DNA of 64,000 nucleotides from Rhizobium laguerreae (GTDB taxonomy: Bacteria; Pseudomonadota; Alphaproteobacteria; Rhizobiales; Rhizobiaceae). Shown one piece after another: positions 42,879-50,136 of the stretch; positions within the stretch are counted from its first letter, which is position 1; each line of letters starts with the position of its first letter. Made by a program: the position numbers and the translations under genes. The notes below the pieces were generated by a model that had not been told where the DNA came from, searched no databases, and was given only the letters and a program-made list of their open reading frames with translations. The stretch spans positions 1,347,033 through 1,411,032 of the forward strand of contig NZ_MRDM01000014.1 in assembly GCF_002008165.1 (NCBI RefSeq), given 5' to 3'.

Positions 42879-44069
42879 TTACTGCGCGGTCGCGACCTTC
42901 TCTTCCATCTGAGGCGCGACGACTGCGCCCGGACGGATGCGCTGCAGACCGTTGACGACGATCTTCTCGCCGACGTTCAGGCCGCCTTCGACCACCCGCT
43001 GACCGTCAGCCACTGTGCCGAGCTGGACCTGCCGATAGGCGACCTTGTTCTCGCCATCGACGACGAAGACGAACTTCTTGTCCTGGTCCGTGCCGACGGC
43101 GCGGTCACTGATGACGATCTTGTTCTCGGCCTTCGGCTGGCCCATGCGCACCCGCACGAACTGGCCGGGGATGAGACGCCCGCCCGGATTATCGAAGACG
43201 GCGCGAACGCCGATCGTGCCGCTTGATGCATCGACCTCGTTGTCGATTAGTTGCAGCTTGCCCTTGATCGGCGTGCCGCTGTCGGTCAGCGTGCCGACTT
43301 CGACCGGGATCTGCTCGACGGGAGGCAGGGCGCTTTCCGTCTGCGGAAGCTGGGCAAGCGCGCGCGTCACCATCTCTTCGCTGGCATTGAAGCTTGCATA
43401 GATCGGATCGACCGAAACGAGCGTCGTCAGCGCCGGCGAGGTCGAACCGGCCGCGACGAGGTTACCGGCAGTCACCTCGATCTTGCCGATGCGGCCGGAA
43501 ACCGGAGCCCGCACTTGAGTGTAATCGAGATCGAGCTGAGCTGACTGCAGGGCAGCCTGCGCCGAACGCAGCCCCGCCTGAGCCTCAGCCAGCGAACTCT
43601 GGCGCTGATCGAGATCGCTCTGGGAGATGGTGCGGTTGTCGGAAAGCCTGCGGCCGCGATCGAGTTCGGTCTGCGCCAGGCTGACCTTGGCCTCGGCCGA
43701 AGCGACCTGGCCCTGCGCCTGCGCCACGCTCGCCTGGTAGGGAGCCGGGTCGATGGTGAAGAGCAGGTCGCCCTGCTTGACCAGCGCCCCTTCGCGGAAG
43801 GCCACCGAAAGGATGGCGCCGGCGACACGGGAACGCACCTGCACCCGGTCGACCGCTTCGAGACGGCCGGAGAAACTTTCCCAGGCCGTCACGTCGCGCG
43901 CCGCGACGACGGCAACCGTCACCGGCACAGCGGGAGCCTGCGCGGGGGCGGAAGCGGCCGTGGCGGTCGTGCTCATCGGCAATTCGAAAAACAATGCAGC
44001 GCCGGAAATGGACGCAATAAGGGCTATGCCGGCGCCCATCAGGGCCCAGCGCTTACTTCTGGACGTCAT
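42879..44069 (-). CDS. RND efflux periplasmic adaptor (AcrA/MexA family)
   Basis: The 396-residue protein has an N-terminal membrane anchor or signal (ALMGAGIALIASISGAALFF) without a lipobox Cys. The lipoyl half-motifs are SRVAGAILSVAFREGALVKQ and YTQVRAPVSGRIGKIEVTAG, flanking a coiled coil (residues about 125-180). Beta-barrel and membrane-proximal domains end in IVVNGLQRIRPGAVVAPQME. It bridges the pump to an outer-membrane channel. It precedes the pump gene by 118 bp and follows the pseudo-hydrolase gene by 46 bp, so the three may form one operon. Confidence 0.94.
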   Translation of the reverse strand: MTSRSKRWALMGAGIALIASISGAALFFELPMSTTATAASAPAQAPAVPVTVAVVAARDVTAWESFSGRLEAVDRVQVRSRVAGAILSVAFREGALVKQGDLLFTIDPAPYQASVAQAQGQVASAEAKVSLAQTELDRGRRLSDNRTISQSDLDQRQSSLAEAQAGLRSAQAALQSAQLDLDYTQVRAPVSGRIGKIEVTAGNLVAAGSTSPALTTLVSVDPIYASFNASEEMVTRALAQLPQTESALPPVEQIPVEVGTLTDSGTPIKGKLQLIDNEVDASSGTIGVRAVFDNPGGRLIPGQFVRVRMGQPKAENKIVISDRAVGTDQDKKFVFVVDGENKVAYRQVQLGTVADGQRVVEGGLNVGEKIVVNGLQRIRPGAVVAPQMEEKVATAQ

Positions 44070-44115
44070 TAGTACTCTCCTTGCGGCTCTAAGCCGCCGA
44101 AATATCAGGTCTTCT

Positions 44116-44928
44116 TCAATGCAATTGCGGTTGGACGCTTACCTCCCGAAGGAAGCTTCCGAAATGGCGGCTGACGTTTTCCTGCCAGTCCGGCACTCCC
44201 TCGGATTTCCCACCATAAATCGAGGGCCAGCCCGTCCCGGCGGGAAGGACATGCTGGCGCACACCGACGCCAGCCTGTTTCAGGCGGACACCGTAACCAA
44301 TCGTTTCGTCGTGCAGAGGATCATCCTCGGCGGTAAATATCAGCGCCGGCGCGACGCCTGAAATACGCGAACAGAGGCAAGGCGCCGCATAAGGGTGGCA
44401 ACCGCCGCCGCTCAGATAGTGGCTCCAACCTTCCGTCCAGCGCTGGCGCATGCCGATGGCTTCAGCCTTGCGGATCGAGGACGTACCCATGAAAGGATCG
44501 AGCAGCGGCGAAATCAGAACCTGGCCGTCGAGCGCGTCCGGCATCTGGTCGCGCGCCTTCAGCGCCACGCCGGCGGCAACATTGCCGCCCGCCTCCTCGC
44601 CGGCGACGAAGAGCAGCGACTTGCGGTCGCCGAGACCGGCGCGTTTGTTGGCGAGATAGGTGAAAACGGAGAAAGAGACTTCCAGCGCCTTTGGAAACAG
44701 ATTGCCGGAAAGGCTGCTGTAATCGGCGGCAACGACGATGGCACCGGCCATGGCAAGGCTCATCGCCACCGGCCGGTCGACGTGTTTGTCGCTATCCAGA
44801 AAGGCGCCGCCATGCAGGTAAAGCACGATCGGCGGACCCTTGCCGTAATCGGCGCCCTGGTAGATGCGTGCGGAAACGGGGCCGATGGCCACCTTATCCA
44901 GCATCATATCTTTCCATTCCACCGTCAT
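44116..44928 (-). CDS. Alpha/beta-hydrolase-fold protein with degenerate catalytic triad
   Basis: The ATG at 44928 (MTVEWKDMMLDKVAIGPVSA) gives 270 residues; the longer frame would cross the divergent LysR promoter. The fold matches the hormone-sensitive-lipase-like alpha/beta hydrolases. The oxyanion loop is present (IVLYLHGGAFLDSD) and so is the acid-loop sequence DDPLHDE. The nucleophile elbow, normally G-D-S-A-G-G, reads G-E-E-A-G-G, so the catalytic Ser is Glu (E112). The region that should hold the His reads LPAGTGWPSIYGG. It should be unable to act as a serine hydrolase and may be a binding or regulatory protein. It is divergent from a lysR gene and leads into the RND genes. Confidence 0.8.
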   Translation of the reverse strand: MTVEWKDMMLDKVAIGPVSARIYQGADYGKGPPIVLYLHGGAFLDSDKHVDRPVAMSLAMAGAIVVAADYSSLSGNLFPKALEVSFSVFTYLANKRAGLGDRKSLLFVAGEEAGGNVAAGVALKARDQMPDALDGQVLISPLLDPFMGTSSIRKAEAIGMRQRWTEGWSHYLSGGGCHPYAAPCLCSRISGVAPALIFTAEDDPLHDETIGYGVRLKQAGVGVRQHVLPAGTGWPSIYGGKSEGVPDWQENVSRHFGSFLREVSVQPQLH

Positions 44929-45001
44929 ACTTCCGGTCTCTTCTGTATCGGCGACAAGCAGACAACGTCCGCCGCTTGCATTTTGCACAAAAAAGATATT
45001 G

Positions 45002-45021
45002 TTATTCCAACCAAGGAATAA
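45002..45021. promoter_or_regulatory. Perfect LysR-type operator palindrome
   Basis: TTATTCC (45002-45008), AACCAA, GGAATAA (45015-45021) form a perfect 7-6-7 inverted repeat in the 164-bp gap between divergent lysR and pseudo-hydrolase genes. It contains the T-N11-A core that LysR regulators bind. Confidence 0.65.
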
Positions 45022-45092
45022 GAAGCTATAACGCGATAACACTGTTCCAGATCTCGAACAATGGTGCAACGCAAACTGCGGATTTGAAACCG

Positions 45093-46004
45093 ATGGATCA
45101 GCTCTCGGCAATGCGCGTCTTCATTCGTGTTGTGGAGACGGGCAATTTCACCCGCGCCGCCGACATGCTCGCCATGCCCAAGGCGACGGTGACCAATCTC
45201 ATCCAGGGCCTGGAAGCGCATCTGCGTACCAAGCTTTTGAATCGGACCACGCGCCGGGTCATGGTGACCACAGACGGCGCGCTTTATTACGAACGCGCCG
45301 CCCAGATCATTTCGGAACTGGAGGAGCTTGACGGCAGCCTCTCCAATTCGCAGAGCTTGCCGAGCGGACGGCTGCGTGTCGAGATGGCCGGCGCTTTCGC
45401 CGATTGGATCGTCGTTCCGGCACTTTGCGATTTCTATCAGCGTTATCCGGACATCCGCATCGACCTCGGCGTCGGCGACCGCACGGTCGATTACCTTGCA
45501 GAAAATGTCGATTGCGCGCTACGCGCCGGCACGCCGACCGACCAGTCGCTGATTGCGCGGCGCGTCTCCGAAGTCGAGATGATCACCTGCGCTTCTCCGG
45601 ACTACATCCAGAAATTCGGCATGCCCGAGCGGCCCGAGGATCTGGAGGCGGATCATTACACCGTCAACTATTTTCGCGCCCAGAACAACCGGACGCTGCC
45701 TTTCGAATTCCGCCGGCACAACGAGGTGATCGAGACCAGTCCGCGTTACATCGCCTCGGTCAACGATAGCCGCACCTATCTAACGGCGGCGCTGACCGGC
45801 CTCGGCATCGCGCAGGTGCCGATCTTCATGGCACGCGAGCCGATGGCAAGGGGCGAACTCATTCGCGTGCTGCCGGATTGGCGTCGCGATCCGCTGCCGC
45901 TCTATGTCGTCTATCCGCCGAACCGCCACCTCAGCAACAAGGTCCGCGTCTTCGTCGACTGGCTGGTGAAACTTCTGGTCGAGGCGAAACTGAACGACGT
46001 CTGA
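45093..46004 (+). CDS. LysR-family transcriptional regulator (efflux-operon side)
   Basis: The ATG at 45093 (MDQLSAMRVFIRVVETGNFT) is the typical LysR start; the frame is open far upstream but only over the divergent gap and the neighbour. The 303-residue protein has the N-terminal winged helix (FTRAADMLAMPKATVTNLIQ; LLNRTTRRVMVTTDGALYYE) and a periplasmic-binding-like effector domain (GDRTVDYLAENVDCALRAGT). It belongs to the CrgA/PecT-like subgroup. It probably controls the divergent pseudo-hydrolase-RND operon through the palindrome at 45002-45021. The inducer is unknown. It is similar in layout to the second LysR at 48114. Confidence 0.93.
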   Translation: MDQLSAMRVFIRVVETGNFTRAADMLAMPKATVTNLIQGLEAHLRTKLLNRTTRRVMVTTDGALYYERAAQIISELEELDGSLSNSQSLPSGRLRVEMAGAFADWIVVPALCDFYQRYPDIRIDLGVGDRTVDYLAENVDCALRAGTPTDQSLIARRVSEVEMITCASPDYIQKFGMPERPEDLEADHYTVNYFRAQNNRTLPFEFRRHNEVIETSPRYIASVNDSRTYLTAALTGLGIAQVPIFMAREPMARGELIRVLPDWRRDPLPLYVVYPPNRHLSNKVRVFVDWLVKLLVEAKLNDV

Positions 46005-46019
46005 GCGCCAAGACAAATA

Positions 46020-46054
46020 CGGCCCGGAAGGCGGGGGAAACCTTCGACGGGCCG
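46020..46054 (+). terminator. Possible terminator of the LysR gene
   Basis: CGGCCCG (46020-46026) pairs with CGGGCCG (46048-46054), with an inner AAGG/CCTT extension. It lies 16 bp after the stop codon. There is no clear T-run. Confidence 0.45.
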
Positions 46055-46125
46055 CAATCTGCAACTTTGAACATCAAGCCTGTCGCACCGTAGCAAGGGC
46101 GCGGCAGGCGCTGGAGGTTCGCAAA

Positions 46126-46150
46126 GAGAGCGGCAGGGAATTCCGCTCTC
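46126..46150. other. Second strong hairpin in the convergent gap 46005-46285
   Basis: GAGAGCGG (46126-46133) and CCGCTCTC (46143-46150) form a perfect 8-bp stem with a 9-nt loop. The 281-bp gap between the convergent lysR and dehydrogenase genes has no ORF. It could hold a terminator for the minus-strand gene or a small RNA; neither is established. Confidence 0.35.
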
Positions 46151-46285
46151 TCGCGATAGAGCAGATATACGCACTCTCCGCAGGATTATAAGGGAAAATT
46201 CCGCAATCGCGTTCACATATTTGCGATGACGGCTCGGCTCCCATGTTCCCGCGCGGTCGCCCCGCGCGCGGTGGCGGACCGGATT

Positions 46286-47188
46286 TCAATTCCCGACAGC
46301 CGGCTTCAGCAAGTCCTCAAGGCCGATGCGGCGGAACAATTCCGCGCGGACACGGTCGGCGACGCCGTTGACGATCTCGGCGCCGTCCTCGGACGGATCA
46401 ATATGGACGCGGAATGGCCGGGTGCCAAACGGCTTGCCGACGACATTGACGATGGCCGCGGCAACCGCGCCGGCATCGGCGTCCGCAGGTTCGAGCGCTG
46501 CCAGGCCTTGCAGCGCCTGTTCCGGCACGCCCTTGTAGGGTCCTTCATTGTATTCGGCGGCGCGGGCCGTATCATCAGGCGAGCCGGAATGGGCGAAATG
46601 GTTGGTGCCCTTGGTGAAGGCGCCGGGCACGATGATCGAGGTCTCGATGCCCCAGCGGGTAAGCTCGCCCGCATAGGAGACGGCAAGTGAATCCATCGCC
46701 GCCTTGGCGGCAAAGTAGGGCGAGAGATAGGGAGGCGTGCCACCGCGGCTGCTCGACGACGATACCCAGACCACCAGGCCCCTGCCCTGCTTGCGGAGAT
46801 GCGGAAGTGCTGCTCGGTTCACGCGCTGGGTGGAGAGCACGTTGATGTCGAAAAGCTCGGCGAACTGTTCCGGCGTGAAGGCTTCGGCCGGGCCGAAGGA
46901 CATATGGCCGGCATTGTGAATGATGACATCGAGGCGGCCTGCCTCGACGATGATCTTGGCGATGCCTGATACAACCGACGCGTCGGAGGCGACGTCGAGT
47001 TCGACCGAGTGCAGATCGACGCTGTTGTCCCTGGCGAATTCAGCCGCATCGGCGACGGCGTGAGCGTTGCGGCCTTCGGTGGCACGCATGCCGGCATAGA
47101 CGGTGTGGCCGGCCTTGGCGAGCGCGCGGGCGGTGAGAGCGCCGAAACCGCTGGAAGCGCCGGTGATGACGATGACTTGCTTGCTCAT
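46286..47188 (-). CDS. Short-chain dehydrogenase/reductase (SDR), classical type
   Basis: The 300-residue protein has the Rossmann motif VITGASSGFGALTARALAKA, HNAGHM, the active-site Ser region SSSSSRGG and the Y-x3-K pair (SPYFAAKAAMD). It is an NAD(P)-dependent oxidoreductase of unknown substrate. The length and the C-terminal extension after residue 240 resemble the DltE/retinol-dehydrogenase-like long SDRs. It lies 80 bp downstream of the other SDR gene on the same strand, and both are divergent from the lysR gene at 48114. That suggests one operon under that regulator. Confidence 0.9.
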   Translation of the reverse strand: MSKQVIVITGASSGFGALTARALAKAGHTVYAGMRATEGRNAHAVADAAEFARDNSVDLHSVELDVASDASVVSGIAKIIVEAGRLDVIIHNAGHMSFGPAEAFTPEQFAELFDINVLSTQRVNRAALPHLRKQGRGLVVWVSSSSSRGGTPPYLSPYFAAKAAMDSLAVSYAGELTRWGIETSIIVPGAFTKGTNHFAHSGSPDDTARAAEYNEGPYKGVPEQALQGLAALEPADADAGAVAAAIVNVVGKPFGTRPFRVHIDPSEDGAEIVNGVADRVRAELFRRIGLEDLLKPAVGN

Positions 47189-47268
47189 GATCCTATTCCT
47201 TCTGGATTCGGTTGGCTGATTGAGGAATTAAAATTCGGATGAGCGGCGGCCGGAAGCCGCCGGTCTCG

Positions 47269-48009
47269 TCAGATCACGCCGCCATTGGCGCGCAGCGTCT
47301 GACCGTTGATCCAGCCGCCGTCCGGGCCGGCGAGGAAGGCAACCGCAGAAGCGATATCTTCCGGTGTGCCGAGGCGCTCCAGCGGGTTCATTTTCGCCGT
47401 GCGGGCGATGAGTTCGTCCGACTTGCCGTTGAGAAAAAGCTCGGTGGCCACCGGCCCAGGCGCGATGGCGTTGACCGTGATGTTGCGGCCACGCATCTCC
47501 TTGGCCATGATCGCCGTCAGCGTTTCCACGGCAGCCTTGGTAGCGGCATAGACGCCGTAGGTTTCGAGTTTCAGGCCGACGACCGATGTCGAGAAGTTGA
47601 TGACCCGGCCGCCATCGCGCAGACGCTTGGCGGCCTCGCGCAGCGTATTGAACGTGCCCTTGAGGTTGACGCCGATCTGGCGGTCGAAATTGGCGTCATC
47701 GGCCTCGGCAAGCGCAGAAAGCATCATGATGCCGGCATTGTTGACGAGCACATCGACGCCGCCGAAAGCCGTTTCCGCGGCATCGAACATGCGGCGGACG
47801 GCTTCGGCATCGCTGACATCGGCTTTCGCCGTCAGCGCCTTGCCGTCGGCCTGCTCGATCTTCTTTGCCAGTTCCTCGGCCGGAGCGGCATTGCCGGAGT
47901 AATTGATGACGATGGTGAAACCGTCCTTGGCGAGACGCTCGGCGACCGCTGCGCCGATGCTGCGGGACGAGCCGGTCACCAATGCAACCTTGTTTTCGTT
48001 GGAAGCCAT
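47269..48009 (-). CDS. Short-chain dehydrogenase/reductase (SDR), FabG-like
   Basis: The 246-residue protein has VALVTGSSRSIGAAVAERLA, NNAGIM, NFSTS and the catalytic Y-x3-K (YGVYAATKAAVE), ending GQTLRANGGVI as in FabG-like SDRs. It is cytoplasmic and NADP-dependent by the SSRSIG pattern; the substrate is unknown. Its start faces the lysR start across 104 bp that hold a large palindrome (48075-48100). LysR-SDR divergent pairs often serve detoxification of aldehydes or quinones, but nothing here fixes the substrate. Confidence 0.92.
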   Translation of the reverse strand: MASNENKVALVTGSSRSIGAAVAERLAKDGFTIVINYSGNAAPAEELAKKIEQADGKALTAKADVSDAEAVRRMFDAAETAFGGVDVLVNNAGIMMLSALAEADDANFDRQIGVNLKGTFNTLREAAKRLRDGGRVINFSTSVVGLKLETYGVYAATKAAVETLTAIMAKEMRGRNITVNAIAPGPVATELFLNGKSDELIARTAKMNPLERLGTPEDIASAVAFLAGPDGGWINGQTLRANGGVI

Positions 48010-48074
48010 TGTCCTTCTCCTTCATTCTGCGCCGCAGCGCGTTTTCGATGAGGAGAAGATGCGCCTTTTCCTTT

Positions 48075-48100
48075 TGCGGATAATCGGGCATTATTCCGCA
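48075..48100. promoter_or_regulatory. LysR-type operator between divergent lysR and SDR genes
   Basis: TGCGGATAAT (48075-48084) and ATTATTCCGCA (48090-48100) form a near-perfect inverted repeat with one extra base, centred on CGGGC. It lies 14 bp before the lysR ATG, consistent with autorepression plus control of the SDR operon. Confidence 0.65.
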
Positions 48101-48113
48101 TCACTATCCGGGA

Positions 48114-49037
48114 ATGACGAACAACCAGATGGACAGATTTGACGCCATGCGCGTGTTTTGCCGTGTCGTGGAACGCCGCAGCTTCACGCTTGCCGCCGAG
48201 GACACCGGCCTGCCGCGCTCGACCGTCACCGATGCGGTCAAGCGGCTGGAAGCCCGTCTCGGCGTGCGCCTGCTCCAGCGTACGACGCGCCACGTCAGTC
48301 CGACGCTTGATGGCGAAGCCTATTACCAACGCTGCCTGTCGATCCTTGCCGATATCGAGGAAGCCGAAGGCGCCTTCGCCGGCGCCAAGCCGAAGGGCAT
48401 GTTGCGTGTCGACGTGCACGGCACGCTCGCCCGCCATTTCGTGCTGCCGAGCCTGTCGTCCTTCCTGGAGACCTATCCGGAGATCGAACTCTACATGAGC
48501 GAGGGCGATCGGCTGGTCGATCTCGTGCGTGAAGGCATTGATTGCGTGCTGCGCGTCGGCACGCCTGGAGATAGCGACATGGTCGCCCGGCACGTCGCCA
48601 TGCTCGATGAGGTGACGCTCGCCTCACCTGCCTACATTGCCCACCACGGCCTGCCGCAGCATCCCGACCGGCTTGCCGGCCATCGCATGGTCGGCTTCCA
48701 CTCCAGCGGAACCGGCAGCCTGCTGCCGCTCGAATTCACCGTCCGCGGCACGGTGCGTGACATCACCATTCCCGCCACCGTCGCCGTCAACGCCGCCGAA
48801 AGCTATATTTCAGCGGCGAGGATGGGCCTCGGCATGATCCAGATCCCGCGCTATCACGCCGAAGAAGACCTTGCCGCGGGAACGCTGGTCCAGATACTGC
48901 AGGATTTTCCGCTGACCCCGACACCGGTTTCCCTGCTCTACCCCCGCAACCGCCAGCTTTCGCCCCGCGTGCGCGTCTTCATCGACTGGCTGGTGAAGGT
49001 CTTCGCTCGACAAAATTCCGAAAACGCGCTTCACTAA
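48114..49037 (+). CDS. LysR-family transcriptional regulator (SDR side)
   Basis: The 307-residue protein starts at the ATG at 48114; an internal ATG at 48129 (MDRFDAMRVFCRVVERRSFT) is the more usual LysR start and cannot be excluded. It has the winged helix (FTLAAEDTGLPRSTVTDAVK; LLQRTTRHVSPTLDGEAYYQ) and an effector domain (SEGDRLVDLVREGIDCVLRV). It is paralogous in layout to the LysR at 45093. It probably controls the two SDR genes through the palindrome 14 bp upstream of its own start. The inducer is unknown. Confidence 0.93.
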   Translation: MTNNQMDRFDAMRVFCRVVERRSFTLAAEDTGLPRSTVTDAVKRLEARLGVRLLQRTTRHVSPTLDGEAYYQRCLSILADIEEAEGAFAGAKPKGMLRVDVHGTLARHFVLPSLSSFLETYPEIELYMSEGDRLVDLVREGIDCVLRVGTPGDSDMVARHVAMLDEVTLASPAYIAHHGLPQHPDRLAGHRMVGFHSSGTGSLLPLEFTVRGTVRDITIPATVAVNAAESYISAARMGLGMIQIPRYHAEEDLAAGTLVQILQDFPLTPTPVSLLYPRNRQLSPRVRVFIDWLVKVFARQNSENALH

Positions 49038-49091
49038 AATGCATCTCACTAAAATGCATATTGCTAATGTGAGCGCCCTCGGAGAACGGTC

Positions 49092-49406
49092 ATGGCACTC
49101 AGTGATATCACCGTCTACCAGACGGAAGACGGCTTCGTCGTCGAATTCGGCGGCGAAGGCGAAGATAGCATTGCCGTGACGCTGCGGAGCACGCCTGAGT
49201 TGACCTCGGAAAATGCCGTCTTGCGGGCCAAAGCCCTGCTTGCCGCCGCAATCGAACCTGCCCATAGCGACGGCGCGCGCCGCAAGGATCCCGCTTTGCT
49301 CGAAGAAGAGTTGGAGGAGGGGCTGGAAGATTCCTTCCCGGCGAGCGACCCGGTCTCGGTCACATCACCCTCCATCCCGATGCGCGATCCGAATGCCGGC
49401 CGCTGA
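49092..49406 (+). CDS. Small acidic protein, unknown function
   Basis: The 104-residue protein starts at an ATG preceded by GGAGAACGGTC. The N-terminal half looks beta-rich (MALSDITVYQTEDGFVVEFG). The C-terminal half is strongly acidic and ends with LEDSFPASDPVSVTSPSIPM. The ESFPASDP-type tail recurs in many small alphaproteobacterial proteins of unknown role. There is no signal peptide, membrane helix or Cys. It lies 54 bp after the lysR gene on the same strand and before the DNA glycosylase gene. I do not assign a function. Confidence 0.75.
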   Translation: MALSDITVYQTEDGFVVEFGGEGEDSIAVTLRSTPELTSENAVLRAKALLAAAIEPAHSDGARRKDPALLEEELEEGLEDSFPASDPVSVTSPSIPMRDPNAGR

Positions 49407-49413
49407 TGTCCGT

Positions 49414-49446
49414 GGCCGAAAAACATGAAGCGGTTTCGGGATGACG
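49414..49446. repeat. Fragment of dispersed rhizobial repeat before the glycosylase gene
   Basis: GCCGAAAAACATGAAGCGGT begins a stretch that continues TTCGGGATGACG and shares the core GCCGAAAA-N-AAGCGGTTT-CG with the sequence at 50078-50111 on the other side of the glycosylase gene. Both look like partial copies of a common rhizobial palindromic element. Confidence 0.45.
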
Positions 49447-49459
49447 GCGAGCGCGCTGA

Positions 49460-50077
49460 ATGTTATCTGCGTCGGCCATGACCGATGGTGGAACGATATC
49501 AGGTGCGATCGGCACCGGCACGCTCACCGGCGAAAGCCTCAGGACGTTTTTTGAGCGCGATGCGATCGTCGTCTCACGCGACCTGCTCGGCTGCCATCTG
49601 ACCGTGGACGGCGTCGGCGGACGCATCACCGAGACCGAAGCCTATTTCCCCGATGACGAGGCCTCGCACAGCTACCGCGGCCCGACCAAGCGCAACGGCG
49701 CCATGTACGGCAAACCGGGCAACGTCTATATCTACCGCATCTACGGCATGTACTGGTGCCTGAATTTCGTCTGCCATCCGGGCTCGGCTGTACTCATCCG
49801 CGCCCTGGAGCCGGAAACGGGAATCCCTCAGATGATGGAGCGGCGCGGCACCGATACGCTGACGTCGCTCTGCAGCGGTCCCGGCAAGCTCTGCCAGGCG
49901 CTCGGCATCGACATCGCGATCAATGACAGGCTGCTCGATCACCCGCCCTATGCGATCGCGCCATCAGCATCCGTGCCGATCGTCTCGGGAAAACGCATCG
50001 GCATCACGAAAAATGCCGAAGCACCGTGGCGCTTCGGCATTCAGGGATCGCGTTATCTCAGCAAGCCGTTCCGCTAG
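49460..50077 (+). CDS. 3-methyladenine (methylpurine) DNA glycosylase, AAG/MPG family
   Basis: The 205-residue protein is an AAG/MPG-type glycosylase. It shows ARDLLGC-like SRDLLGCHLTVDGVGGRITE, the catalytic TEAYFPDDEASHSYRG, NGAMYGKPGNVYIYRIYGMY, and the product loop SGPGKLCQALGI. It removes alkylated or deaminated purines from DNA, starting base-excision repair. The start at 49460 has only a weak ribosome site; an ATG six codons on is possible. The gene is flanked on both sides by fragments of dispersed repeats. Confidence 0.92.
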   Translation: MLSASAMTDGGTISGAIGTGTLTGESLRTFFERDAIVVSRDLLGCHLTVDGVGGRITETEAYFPDDEASHSYRGPTKRNGAMYGKPGNVYIYRIYGMYWCLNFVCHPGSAVLIRALEPETGIPQMMERRGTDTLTSLCSGPGKLCQALGIDIAINDRLLDHPPYAIAPSASVPIVSGKRIGITKNAEAPWRFGIQGSRYLSKPFR

Positions 50078-50111
50078 CGCATGATGCCGAAAAGTGTGAG
50101 CGGTTTTTCGT
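50078..50111. repeat. Fragment of dispersed rhizobial repeat after the glycosylase gene
   Basis: CGCATGATGCCGAAAAGTGT followed by GAGCGGTTTTTCG overlaps the end of the glycosylase gene. It matches the core of the fragment at 49414-49446 and resembles a common intergenic repeat of rhizobia. Confidence 0.5.
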
Positions 50112-50136
50112 CCGGAATTGCGGCAACGCCTAAAGT

